Shown: positions 25,249 to 32,880, counted from the first letter of the stretch. The stretch: DNA of 64,000 bases from Thermoprotei archaeon (GCA_003650925.1 QMSP01000007.1:18800-82799), one strand, 5' to 3'. The notes: generated by a model not told the origin, from the letters alone. A program made the numbers and translations.

Positions 25249-26060
25249 GCATCATGCCTATCCTTGAGGAGATAGCTAAGAGGCTTGAAGTTCCCTATGA
25301 AGTTTCAGTGGAGGTAATGAGTTCGGAGGGTCCTCTCTACTTCGACCTAGCAATACCATCCTCAAGAAGACCATTAGTTCTTGTGCTGTTAGTTCAGGTT
25401 GAGGACTATGGTAGATTGAGCTTATTCCCTGCTATAAGAGGTGATATAAGGCTAGCTGAGGCATTGACCAACATGGATAATAGATTTCAGCTCATCAAAG
25501 CACGAGGAGTGCCATTCGCTGCTATAGGAGCTATCAGCCTGTTTGAGCCCAACATCAGCAGCAATGTAGCATACACAGATGAGGTACTTCCACTATCGGA
25601 GGTAGATGAAATAGCGAGGATGATAAAACTCATAGTGAGAAACCCTTGGTACCCTGTGTTCTCCATTAGACGATGGGCTCGACGAACCTTGTTATCCATT
25701 GAGCCTCTCTCCTACTACTTAGAGCCTAGCGGCAAGATAGCTAGGTGTAGAGAGGCCAGAGCTCTCATAGGGTTTGATATAGAGGAGGACGAAGTAGTGA
25801 TAAAGAATCCGCTGGGTGTAATCAGGATGAGCATAGAAGCTCTGCGGATGTCCAAGAATAATGTCAAGATCAATGAACTCAGGAACGTACTTCTAAGCAA
25901 CTATGAAGTGGACGATACAGCCCTTAGAGATGTAGTAGGAGGTAGAATCACCATGAAGGAGCTAACAGAGCTTCTAATGAAAAATGAAGACCTCGCTGAA
26001 GAGCTTCTAGGAGCCAAAAATGCCTCACAGCTTCTCAGGAGGCTCGTCAACTTTGACTAG
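25245..26060 (+). CDS. Hypothetical protein (271 aa)
   Basis: Unrecognised soluble protein. The N-terminal half alternates strands and helices (FDLAIPSSRRPLVLVLLVQV, GVPFAAIGAISLF) like a Rossmann-type or nuclease-like fold; the C-terminal half is helical and charged. It overlaps the radical SAM gene by 4 nt (ATGA-type junction) and the methyltransferase frame by 41 nt, so all three are probably one operon. It may serve as substrate or partner of the radical SAM enzyme, but that is only inferred from position. Confidence 0.5.
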   Translation: MSIMPILEEIAKRLEVPYEVSVEVMSSEGPLYFDLAIPSSRRPLVLVLLVQVEDYGRLSLFPAIRGDIRLAEALTNMDNRFQLIKARGVPFAAIGAISLFEPNISSNVAYTDEVLPLSEVDEIARMIKLIVRNPWYPVFSIRRWARRTLLSIEPLSYYLEPSGKIARCREARALIGFDIEEDEVVIKNPLGVIRMSIEALRMSKNNVKINELRNVLLSNYEVDDTALRDVVGGRITMKELTELLMKNEDLAEELLGAKNASQLLRRLVNFD

Positions 26061-26727
26061 GATCTCGAAGCTAATAATGGTTCATGTCTCCGCCCTGTTA
26101 TTGGAGCTTATACATCGGCTGATATGGAGGATAGGCTGGATAAACTATAGAGGCTTGAGGCTAGCCGTAGTGAGAGGCGTATTTTCGCCCAAGTACACGA
26201 TCACGACAGATCTCCTAGCTGACGTGATTCAGCAGATGATCAAAAGCTCCTACGAGGTGCTTGATGTTGGAACAGGAACTGGCGCCTTAGCCATAATAGC
26301 TTCCAGAAAAGCTCGAAAAGTAGTGGCTATAGATATAGATAGGAGAGCTGTGCTATGTGCTAAACTAAACGCTATATTAAATGGTTCTTCAATCATAGTC
26401 AAACAAGGTAACCTGTTCTCTCCTCTCAAGGACGAGAGATTCGACGTGATAATATTCAATCCTCCATACTTGCCTCTTCGTCCTCGTCCTCCTCTCGGCT
26501 TGAGTGTGTTCTTTGCCGAGGGAGCTCTACTAGAATCTTTCTTATCTCAAGCTAGATACTATCTCAAGAAAGGAGGCTTTCTGCTCATGACTTACTCTAC
26601 TCTTTCAATAAAAGGCTACTTGGAATTTCTTCTGCGTAAATATAAGTGGAAATATGTGAAAATTAGAAGCTTTAGAATGCCTCTTGAGGAGATATATGTG
26701 ATAATGGCTATTCCTCATGGTCAGTGA
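26020..26727 (+). CDS. HemK/Mtq2-like class I SAM methyltransferase
   Basis: A 235-residue methyltransferase with motif I VLDVGTGTGALA near 76-87, AIDIDRRAV near 100-108 and motif IV FNPPYLPL near 144-151. NPPY is the mark of N-methyltransferases acting on glutamine of release factors (PrmC/HemK, archaeal Mtq2) or on adenine. The archaeal neighbours make the release-factor glutamine enzyme the most likely identity. The frame overlaps the previous gene by 41 nt; a later start is possible, since the first 35 residues are not conserved-looking. Its stop codon lies inside a C/D-box RNA gene on the other strand. Confidence 0.75.
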   Translation: MPHSFSGGSSTLTRISKLIMVHVSALLLELIHRLIWRIGWINYRGLRLAVVRGVFSPKYTITTDLLADVIQQMIKSSYEVLDVGTGTGALAIIASRKARKVVAIDIDRRAVLCAKLNAILNGSSIIVKQGNLFSPLKDERFDVIIFNPPYLPLRPRPPLGLSVFFAEGALLESFLSQARYYLKKGGFLLMTYSTLSIKGYLEFLLRKYKWKYVKIRSFRMPLEEIYVIMAIPHGQ

Positions 26728-26777
26728 GGATAGGGGCTTCTTCATCTATCAGAGGAGGACACACCTCATCATACCAA
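26716..26777 (-). ncRNA. C/D-box guide sRNA
   Basis: On the minus strand: C box ATGATGA (26766-26772), guide GGTGTGTCCTCCT (26753-26765), D' box CTGA (26749-26752), C'-like TAGATGA (26742-26748), guide AGAAGCCCCTATCCTCA (26725-26741) and D box CTGA (26721-26724). A TATA box cattataag-like sequence at 26799-26807 is centred 26 nt from the predicted 5' end at 26777, so it is an independent gene. Its 3' end overlaps the 3' end of the methyltransferase gene on the opposite strand. The second guide is long (17 nt). Confidence 0.75.
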
Positions 26778-26819
26778 TTGATCTTCACTATTCTGTAACT
26801 TATAAATGTGTTTATCATA

Positions 26820-28136
26820 TTACTGTATAATGCTATACTCCATGTCGTATAAGCGAGCTATCTCTCTCCAATCCCTCCTTCTATCGCTTAGCATCAACGC
26901 TACCTCTCCATCAGGTATTTCGCTTAATAATGCGCCAAGGTCACCGTCTAGTTTCACAAATGCATGAGGCCATACCTCAACGTCTTCTCTAAACCTTTCC
27001 TTAGGCACCATTATTGAGCTTCCCGATGCTATCACTATTTTCATGCCCTTATCAATCCTATAGAGCTTGACTATGTTTACGCGGCCATGTCTACAACAAA
27101 ACCTCATTGAGACACCTTCTCTCACTACCTCAGTTCGTTGTCTACATAGGTCAATATCTCTCAAGTCATAGGCCATGCTTAGAGGCATATACCCACAGTT
27201 GATAAGCTTCAGTATCTTCTCCTCCCTCTCAACGCCAGCAATGATTGCACGCGCTATGCTCATGTCTAGCATGGCTTTTACTAAACACCCTACCACGAGA
27301 ATACCTAGGCTACCACATGTAGCTAGATAACCTTCTTCATCCAGTAGAGCTAGAGCTATGCAGAAAGAGGCATGACCACACGCCTCGGCTAATACATGAA
27401 TTCCATCGAGACTCCTTGCCTTAATGATGTTCTTCAACGCCATGTACAGCTTGGCCTCCTCATGTATGAGCTGTAAAGGAACTTCAATAACGCCCATCCT
27501 ATCTACAATTCTCTCCTTGACTAGGGTATTGACTTTATCTATCTCTTTAACATACTCCTCCAGGAGGTCAGTCTCTATAGGGATGAGCTCCATTGCGAAG
27601 GTTGATGCTACATCACCGAAACGTAGATCGTGAGTAACAAGTCCTCCTCTAACCACTACACCAATTCTCATCTTGGAGGTCCTATTCATGGCTCTGCAGG
27701 CCCTTATGAATGATAGTGCCTGCGATATGACTCTTGTTTCCTCAGGTGAGCCTACTAGCATGTTGCATTTAATTCCTCTCCTTGACATAAGAGCTCCTAG
27801 CTCGAGGGCACTGGCTATTGATAAGGTGGCCGACTCATATGGGCTCCATATTAACACAGGCACTTTTGGCCTAGGCTCGATGAAGTTCATGGACTTCACA
27901 AAAGCTCCTGGAACTATTATTATGCAGTCTACTGCCTGCTCTTCAGCTCTATGTACAGCCTCAGCATACTCTCCTCTAGTAGTTATGGACTTAGCTTGCT
28001 CAACTATGTCGACACCTTGTCTTCTGAGACTATATGCTATACGTTGTGTATATTCTTCAAGATGTTTTTGACCAATGCCGATCCCCTTCAATACTATCAG
28101 TGCCACTCTAGCTATGCGCCTCTCTTCATAGCTCAC
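26820..28136 (-). CDS. L-fucose/arabinose isomerase-fold protein
   Basis: A 438-residue protein with the layout of the L-fucose isomerase-related group (COG2407-like): an N-terminal flavodoxin-like half with VDCIIIVPGAFVKS near 67-80, and a middle with RIGVVVRGGLVTHDLRFGDV near 155-174 and the metal-region ALLDEEGYLATCGSLGILV near 265-283. Such proteins isomerise aldoses and ketoses; the metal-binding Glu and Asp of the family would be in the DEEGYLAT segment. The start is GTG at 28136. A sugar catabolic role is plausible. No sugar transporter is adjacent; an orphan MalK-type ATPase lies at 39 kb. Confidence 0.65.
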   Translation of the reverse strand: MSYEERRIARVALIVLKGIGIGQKHLEEYTQRIAYSLRRQGVDIVEQAKSITTRGEYAEAVHRAEEQAVDCIIIVPGAFVKSMNFIEPRPKVPVLIWSPYESATLSIASALELGALMSRRGIKCNMLVGSPEETRVISQALSFIRACRAMNRTSKMRIGVVVRGGLVTHDLRFGDVASTFAMELIPIETDLLEEYVKEIDKVNTLVKERIVDRMGVIEVPLQLIHEEAKLYMALKNIIKARSLDGIHVLAEACGHASFCIALALLDEEGYLATCGSLGILVVGCLVKAMLDMSIARAIIAGVEREEKILKLINCGYMPLSMAYDLRDIDLCRQRTEVVREGVSMRFCCRHGRVNIVKLYRIDKGMKIVIASGSSIMVPKERFREDVEVWPHAFVKLDGDLGALLSEIPDGEVALMLSDRRRDWREIARLYDMEYSIIQ

Positions 28137-28216
28137 GATCGGAGATGATCCTGCTTTTGTCTCTTAATTCTACCGCTCAGCTTTTAGCTATCCCTTAGCT
28201 CATTGATCATTGAAAG

Positions 28217-28705
28217 GTGAGGTATTTGAAGACAATCCTTCAGCCCTTGCTCATAGGTGTGCTCCTCATGGTAATCCTAGCTCTCCTCACGAGCTATGCG
28301 CTTCAAGTACTATCTCCTGTAAGCCTTGAAGTTACTGGCACTTTATTTCCTCTTCAAAGCAATGTAGTGTACATATTCAAGGGTAGGATAAGCCCGGAGA
28401 GCCCTATAGTGGAGGTTAGGGCGAGGCTTATTGAGAGTGGTAGGATATGGTCAGGTGTCAACGTCACTATAGAGAACTTCATACAGGAGGACTTCAAGGG
28501 TACTCTTGAAATCATCATAATGGGAAGGGGTGGAAGGATCATAGCTAATGGGAGCATATGCCTAGAGATAGGCTATGGTGAGAAGAAGCAGTTCATCGTA
28601 CAGCTGAACTGGCTTCCGAATTATACCATGGAGCAGGCTCTGTGGGGACGACTGGTGTTGAAACTGAGATCACGAAGAGGCTTGTTCTTGGCTCCATGGA
28701 GTTAA
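28217..28705 (+). CDS. Membrane-anchored protein with extracellular beta domain
   Basis: A 162-residue protein with an N-terminal membrane segment (about 10-31, LLIGVLLMVILALLTSYAL) followed by a beta-rich domain of about 130 residues rich in V, I, T and N with potential N-glycosylation sites. No cysteine pair or catalytic motif. It likely faces outside the cell, anchored by its N-terminus. The GTG at 28217 is preceded by GAAAGGTGAG. Unknown function. Confidence 0.55.
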   Translation: MRYLKTILQPLLIGVLLMVILALLTSYALQVLSPVSLEVTGTLFPLQSNVVYIFKGRISPESPIVEVRARLIESGRIWSGVNVTIENFIQEDFKGTLEIIIMGRGGRIIANGSICLEIGYGEKKQFIVQLNWLPNYTMEQALWGRLVLKLRSRRGLFLAPWS

Positions 28706-28738
28706 GCTTAAGTTTACTGAGTATACCATAGATTAATG

Positions 28739-28800
28739 GCGTGCGCAACACTCCCGCTGGGAGTAGGATGAGCGCACGCGGGACGTATTCACCGCGCACA
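28739..28800 (+). ncRNA. Candidate structured RNA with nested perfect stems
   Basis: A GC-rich island in an AT-rich gap between convergent genes. A TATA-like ttaagtttac at 28709-28718 places the transcript start at 28739, exactly at the first base of stem 1: GCGTGCGC (28739-28746) with GCGCACGC (28772-28779). Inside is a second perfect stem ACTCCC (28750-28755)/GGGAGT (28759-28764). An alternative hairpin CGCGG (28777-28781)/CCGCG (28792-28796) overlaps the first, so a switch is possible. It ends near a CACA. Class unknown; a terminator for either gene is the alternative. Confidence 0.45.
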
Positions 28801-28817
28801 TTTCATCTAATTCCCTA

Positions 28818-29849
28818 CTAGTATTCCCCTAGGATGTGCTCAGCAGGAGTGAACAGATATCCCTTATTGTGAGCCTCTTCAATTCTCCTAAGAACTTCCT
28901 TGTTCTCTGTGAGAATCATAGCACAACCTCCTTTAACTACTTTAATTCCAGATAATTTCAGAGCTTCTGAGAGTATATGGCTTGAGGAAGGAGCTACTAT
29001 AAGAGGTAGGCCATGGTTCTTTGCCTTATGGATAAGATACAGGATTAGAGAGGCTAGGCTTGACGCCTTCATGTCTTCAGAGAATACGACATCAGATATT
29101 AGGCCAACGTGAAATACCTGCCCTTTAATGTTGTGATAGTCTCTCAGAGATAAAGTTGCTGTACATTGTATTCCTTCCGCTATAGCATGTTTTCTCCTGA
29201 GTCGTTTTTCAGAGAGGCTACTATAGAGAGATAGTGTGGGCCCTAAGTCTGCATAGTTTCTAATAGCATCATCAACAGATATGAGCTTGCCATGCTCCTC
29301 TACTCTAGGCTTAAAGCTTACAAACCTTACAAGGACTCTATCTAGCCAACGAGGTAACAGGCCTAGGAACGCGGTCTTATCAGCTATGAATATGCCAATG
29401 CCGACGTCGAATATATCTTTAAAGCCTCTTCTTCTGTACATGTTCCAAGCTATGCTCCCACGAGCTGTATATAGCATTGTGAAGTCCACCTTCTCCTCCT
29501 CTACCCTCTTCAAGGCTCTATCGAAGACAAGTCTTCCATAGCCCCTTCCCTGATGGTGAGGTAGAACAGCCACATCATCTATGAAGCATGAGCTGAAATG
29601 GTCTCCCTCAACCACTACATCTTTAAATGTAAGAACGGTTGTAGCAACTACTCTGCCTTCAACCTTCAAAAGTGCAACCTCCACTCTTGGCTCTGACCCA
29701 TATCTTTCAAGCCATTCCTCAGGCCTTCTATATAGCGCAATACCAGCCTTACTAGCCCTTATAAAAGCTTCATTAAAGACTACGCATATATCATTGACCT
29801 CGTCTAGGCTAAGCTCTTCAAACCACCTAACTGTGACGACCTCCTGCAC
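28818..29849 (-). CDS. GNAT-family N-acetyltransferase, two-domain
   Basis: A 343-residue protein. The first 155 residues are a GNAT domain with the acetyl-CoA binding loop VAVLPHHQGRGYGRLVF near 87-103 (R/QxxGxG/A) and AWNMYRRRGF near 130-139. The remaining part has no cysteine cluster or known motif and may be a second degenerate GNAT half (IVAPSSSHILSEALKLSG). Similar two-domain archaeal acetyltransferases exist. It starts with GTG at 29849 after GGAGGG. The 360-nt gap upstream is filled with guide RNA genes on the same strand. Substrate is unknown. Confidence 0.75.
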   Translation of the reverse strand: MQEVVTVRWFEELSLDEVNDICVVFNEAFIRASKAGIALYRRPEEWLERYGSEPRVEVALLKVEGRVVATTVLTFKDVVVEGDHFSSCFIDDVAVLPHHQGRGYGRLVFDRALKRVEEEKVDFTMLYTARGSIAWNMYRRRGFKDIFDVGIGIFIADKTAFLGLLPRWLDRVLVRFVSFKPRVEEHGKLISVDDAIRNYADLGPTLSLYSSLSEKRLRRKHAIAEGIQCTATLSLRDYHNIKGQVFHVGLISDVVFSEDMKASSLASLILYLIHKAKNHGLPLIVAPSSSHILSEALKLSGIKVVKGGCAMILTENKEVLRRIEEAHNKGYLFTPAEHILGEY

Positions 29850-29877
29850 ATGGCCTCCCTCCTCAATAGACCTCAGC

Positions 29878-29932
29878 TTGATCAGTGAGGTCGGTGTTCA
29901 TCACTATTCAGTCCACCCTAGCCTATCATCCT
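29878..29932 (-). ncRNA. C/D-box guide sRNA, downstream member of tandem pair
   Basis: On the minus strand: C box AGGATGA (29926-29932), guide TAGGCTAGGGTGGA (29912-29925), D' box CTGA (29908-29911), 3-nt spacer, C' box GTGATGA (29898-29904), guide ACACCGACCTCA (29886-29897) and D box CTGA (29882-29885). D', C' and D are perfect. Its C box is only one nucleotide from the D box of the preceding RNA (29934-29937), so the two units may be cotranscribed or joined. The second guide would pair with UGAGGUCGGUGU. No target can be confirmed here. Confidence 0.8.
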
Positions 29933-29933
29933 C

Positions 29934-29990
29934 TCAGCCCAGACTATTCTTCATCTCCAAACATCCGCCCTCACACGGCTCATCATCAGC
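29934..29990 (-). ncRNA. C/D-box guide sRNA, upstream member of tandem pair
   Basis: On the minus strand: C box ATGATGA (29980-29986), guide GCCGTGTGAGGG (29968-29979), D'-like CGGA (29964-29967), 6-nt spacer, C' box GAGATGA (29951-29957), guide AGAATAGTCTGGG (29938-29950) and D box CTGA (29934-29937). Both guide lengths are normal. A TATA-like sequence around 30001-30014 lies upstream but its distance is slightly short. One base separates its D box from the next unit's C box, leaving no room for separate terminal stems. Confidence 0.78.
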
Positions 29991-30067
29991 TAGCTCCAGA
30001 ATATACTATTTCCAGCCTGAGCTTAATGTCTTACTGACACCTCGCCTACTCATGATAAGCAAGCCAC

Positions 30068-30130
30068 TGGTATCAGCTCGTGGGTTCCTAATCATCGTCT
30101 TCCTCATAGGTGCGAGTCTTCATCACCTCA
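30068..30130 (-). ncRNA. C/D-box guide sRNA
   Basis: On the minus strand: C box GTGATGA (30120-30126), guide AGACTCGCACCT (30108-30119), D'-like ATGA (30104-30107), 5-nt spacer, C' box ACGATGA (30092-30098), guide TTAGGAACCCACGAG (30077-30091) and D box CTGA (30073-30076). A TATA-like gtgtttaatgg at about 30150-30160 gives the correct spacing for a start near 30130. The second guide shares nine nucleotides, GAACCCACG, with a guide of the RNA at 20968-21032. Confidence 0.8.
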
Positions 30131-30210
30131 AAAGTCAACTAGTGTGAAAGCCCATTAAACACTTTCGCTGCTTGTTCAGGGCTAGAATTCATGAATAAAG
30201 TCAAAAAGAT

Positions 30211-30531
30211 TCACTTCCTAAGCTTAGCGCCTACTAGATATATCCCCTTGAGTCTCCATCCATCTCTCTCCATCTTGCACTTAACTTCATTGAGCTTACT
30301 CTCCTCAACCTCCTCTACAGTATAGACTGTAAGACTTCCTGGCCTCTCGAACGTTAGAGCATAGACTAGCTCTATATCCTCTGACATCTTGGCAAGGTCC
30401 TGAAGCGCACGTTTTGCATCTTCTATGCTAGGCAGGTTAAGCCATCTCCTAGCTGACCTTACGCTTATGTATCCCATACTCCTTATTATGTCCCTCATCA
30501 GTAGCAACTTATGAACTCCTATACGCGCCAC
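30211..30531 (-). CDS. Hypothetical protein (106 aa)
   Basis: An unrecognised protein of 106 residues starting with GTG at 30531. Residues 10-55 are helical with SVRSARRWLNLPSIEDAKRAL, which might be a helix-turn-helix-like segment; the remainder alternates strands. It is divergent from the corrinoid protein gene and followed by the sRNA cluster. No function assigned. Confidence 0.5.
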   Translation of the reverse strand: MARIGVHKLLLMRDIIRSMGYISVRSARRWLNLPSIEDAKRALQDLAKMSEDIELVYALTFERPGSLTVYTVEEVEESKLNEVKCKMERDGWRLKGIYLVGAKLRK

Positions 30532-30600
30532 GAGTAGCTCACCGTCAGTAATCAGTTAGTGTTAAATTTGTTAAAACATTAATCCCTTGGGGGTGCTAGC

Positions 30601-31281
30601 TTGAGCTCATGTGCTGAGGAGTTGATAAAGGAGCTAAAGGAGGCAATAGTGAATCTCGATCCTGACAAGGCTAGGGAAGTGGCTGAAAAAGCTCTTAAAC
30701 AGGGAATAGACATCAAGCTGCTCATAAACGAGGGAATAGGCAAGGCTATGCAGAGAGTAGGTGAACTATATGAGCAGGGAGAGTATTTCCTCCCAGAACT
30801 TCTTCTGGCTGGAGAGGCAGCTACAGAGGTTCTCAAAGCTCTCGAGCCTAAGCTAAAGGCCGAAGTTATCAAGCCCAAGGGAGTCATAGTGATAGGGACT
30901 GTAGAAGGTGACCTTCATGATATAGGCAAGAACCTTGTGGCTATGGTGCTTCGTGCCAATGGATTTGAAGTGCATGACCTAGGCAGAGATGTGCCCGTTA
31001 AGGAGTTTGTTAAGAAGGCCATTGAAGTAGATGCTGACATAGTGGCTATGTCAGCTCTCCTAACTACGACCATGATAAAGATGAGAGATGTCATAGAAGA
31101 GCTCAAGAAAGCGGGCATAAGGGACAAGGTTAAGGTCCTCGTAGGAGGAGCTCCTGTCACAGCTGATTTTGCTCGTGAAATAGGTGCTGATGGATATGCC
31201 GAGGATGCTATTGAGGCTGTAAGAGTAGCTGAAGAGCTCGTAAGAGCTAAGTATGGAGGTAAGCTGAGGAGTGAGTTCTAG
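30601..31281 (+). CDS. Cobalamin-binding corrinoid protein
   Basis: A 226-residue protein with a helical N-terminal cap (residues 1-90) and a Rossmann-like cobalamin domain. The cobalt-ligand histidine is His106 in VEGDLHDIGKN (DxHxxG, residues 102-111), followed by SALLTTTM near 151 and GGAPVTA near 186, the full B12 signature. It belongs to the methyltransferase-associated corrinoid proteins (MtbC/MttC/MtvC group) that carry methyl groups between a substrate-specific methyltransferase and a second one. No such methyltransferase or activating RACo protein is adjacent. It starts with TTG at 30601. Confidence 0.88.
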   Translation: MSSCAEELIKELKEAIVNLDPDKAREVAEKALKQGIDIKLLINEGIGKAMQRVGELYEQGEYFLPELLLAGEAATEVLKALEPKLKAEVIKPKGVIVIGTVEGDLHDIGKNLVAMVLRANGFEVHDLGRDVPVKEFVKKAIEVDADIVAMSALLTTTMIKMRDVIEELKKAGIRDKVKVLVGGAPVTADFAREIGADGYAEDAIEAVRVAEELVRAKYGGKLRSEF

Positions 31282-31697
31282 AGAACCTCTACAGGCACTC
31301 TGATGATGGCTGAGGATGATGTAGGAGCTACATATGCCGCATAACTCGCAAGTCCTTTCTCCACAGCCACTATAAGCCATATCTCCCCAGGGCACTCAAG
31401 CATTCTATGCATATCAACGCTCGAGGGCATTGGAGAGCCATTGGGGTGTGAATGATACATGCCAATATATGAGAGGCCCTGCTTTCTTGCCCTCATGATA
31501 CATCCCATCCACTCATTAAGATCCATTAGGAAGTAGCCTTCCTCTCCTCTGCCCTGCATAAGCTTCTCTGCAAGGTTTACTCTATAGAGCATGCCATCAG
31601 TGTTACCAAGCAGAACTCCACATATCTCCCTTGGATAAGACCTCATGGCATCCTTGAGTATATCGTCAAGAATGTATTCAGGTATTAGTAGCTTCAT
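31278..31697 (-). CDS. JAMM/MPN-domain metalloprotease-like protein
   Basis: A 139-residue MPN+ protein. The zinc ligands and catalytic glutamate are Glu24, His82 and His84 in YHSHP, with PSSVD at 91-95 closing the JAMM motif, so it should be an active isopeptidase like archaeal SAMP-deconjugating enzymes or PAD1/Rad23-like proteins. It overlaps the AMMECR1 gene by 4 nt (start 31697, upstream stop 31694), so the two are coupled. The 3' end touches the convergent corrinoid gene. Confidence 0.85.
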   Translation of the reverse strand: MKLLIPEYILDDILKDAMRSYPREICGVLLGNTDGMLYRVNLAEKLMQGRGEEGYFLMDLNEWMGCIMRARKQGLSYIGMYHSHPNGSPMPSSVDMHRMLECPGEIWLIVAVEKGLASYAAYVAPTSSSAIIRVPVEVL

Positions 31698-32389
31698 TGC
31701 CTCCTCTCCTTGAGCTCTTTCATGAGGTCTCTCCTTATGATTCTGCCTTTAGGCTCTACCTCACAGAATATCACAGCTTGAAATCTATAGACAAGAGTAT
31801 CTTCATCTAGCCATGCATCAGGAGGAAGACCAGCTTTGATGCAGCACTCTGCAAGGAAAGTCTCAGCATCCCATCCATATTCGACAGCCACCTGAGGCAG
31901 TAGTAGTCCGCCATAGAAAGGAGGCCTTCTGACCATTAGTCCATCCCTTCCCACAACCACCTCCTCGACCCTATCCTTCGGCTTTTCAGTCCTTATAAGC
32001 TCAGGCTTAGATAGAACGCTAACCTCGAATATCACCTCATCTAGCTCACTGGGGATCATGGGCATGAACCTGGGGTCTCCAATGGCAGCCTCTATAGCCA
32101 CATCCATCATAGCCTTGACAAGTGGATGTATTGGTTCGGGATAGCCAATACATCCTCTCAGCATCTTCGCCAGCTCAGTTCCTCTTCTGACAACCCTCTC
32201 TATGGTAACGAATACGCCTGCTTTCTTCCATAGCCTCTTCGGAACTTCCGAAGGAGGCTTGAGTCTCTCCCCTCTTACCAAGTAATGTTCCACAGTCCTC
32301 CTAGCTAGCTTTACCAGAAGTACACCATCATCATCTGTTAACTCCTCAAGCCTTAAGTACTCCTCCAACTTAAACCCCGCTACTAACAT
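31694..32389 (-). CDS. AMMECR1-domain protein
   Basis: A 231-residue AMMECR1 family protein with the signature LRGCIGYPEPIHPL near residues 76-89 and characteristic FEVSVLS near 118. The family is universal in archaea and eukaryotes and is linked elsewhere to MEMO and a radical SAM protein; molecular function is unsettled. Here it precedes the JAMM protease in a two-gene unit. A strong TATA-like attatattta at about 32405-32416 (minus) lies upstream of ATG 32389. It is slightly longer than the common 200-220 residues. Confidence 0.9.
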   Translation of the reverse strand: MLVAGFKLEEYLRLEELTDDDGVLLVKLARRTVEHYLVRGERLKPPSEVPKRLWKKAGVFVTIERVVRRGTELAKMLRGCIGYPEPIHPLVKAMMDVAIEAAIGDPRFMPMIPSELDEVIFEVSVLSKPELIRTEKPKDRVEEVVVGRDGLMVRRPPFYGGLLLPQVAVEYGWDAETFLAECCIKAGLPPDAWLDEDTLVYRFQAVIFCEVEPKGRIIRRDLMKELKERRQ

Positions 32390-32460
32390 GCCAAGTACCC
32401 AATTTAAATATAATTGCCTTATTCTAGCACGTAGAGATGTCGATTCGGCCTAGCCATTGC

Positions 32461-32880
32461 TCAACATCCAAAGCCGTGCTCGACTACTATGTGTATGAGA
32501 ACGTCAGCATATCTCCTGGACTTAAATCCACATCTCAGACATACGTATCGCTTGACTCTATGCCAGCTGCCAGGTTGATATGGCTCTCTTACCTCCTTTA
32601 TCCACTCCCTTCGGAAGTCCTCTCCATGCCTCAACTCCATGTGATTCTTGAAGTCAGAATCCATCTGAATAAGGGAAGGCCCACCTGGAGTGTCATGTCT
32701 TGCTATGCTCAACTCAAGCACCTCTCCACAGTAAGGACACTTGAGTCTTCCAACAATGAACTTCCTCTTAGTCTCGCGCTGTGAAAACACAACGAGCTCT
32801 CCTCTTCTGGTCACCTCGACTAGTCTGAAGAACTCAAGAACATTCTTTTCCTTGTCTAAGGTATTCAGCCTTATGGCCAT
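32461..32880 (-). CDS. Two-zinc-finger protein, probable DNA- or RNA-binding
   Basis: A 139-residue protein with two C2H2-type candidate zinc sites. The first has CPYC near 47-50 with HMELRH near 79-84; the second is CLRCGF near 115-120 followed by IHIVVEH near 129-135. The N-terminal 45 residues form a beta-rich basic region. I chose ATG 32880, which follows GGAGGG by 6 nt, over the GTG at 32904. A TATA-like sequence cttaaaaac lies at about 32920-32930 on the minus strand. No function is known. Confidence 0.6.
   Translation of the reverse strand: MAIRLNTLDKEKNVLEFFRLVEVTRRGELVVFSQRETKRKFIVGRLKCPYCGEVLELSIARHDTPGGPSLIQMDSDFKNHMELRHGEDFRREWIKEVREPYQPGSWHRVKRYVCLRCGFKSRRYADVLIHIVVEHGFGC

Noticed and set aside
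29581-30147. Long plus-strand reading frame across the sRNA cluster
   Set aside because: Its first half is the antisense of the acetyltransferase and the rest coincides with the C/D boxes; the protein has biased, low-complexity composition.
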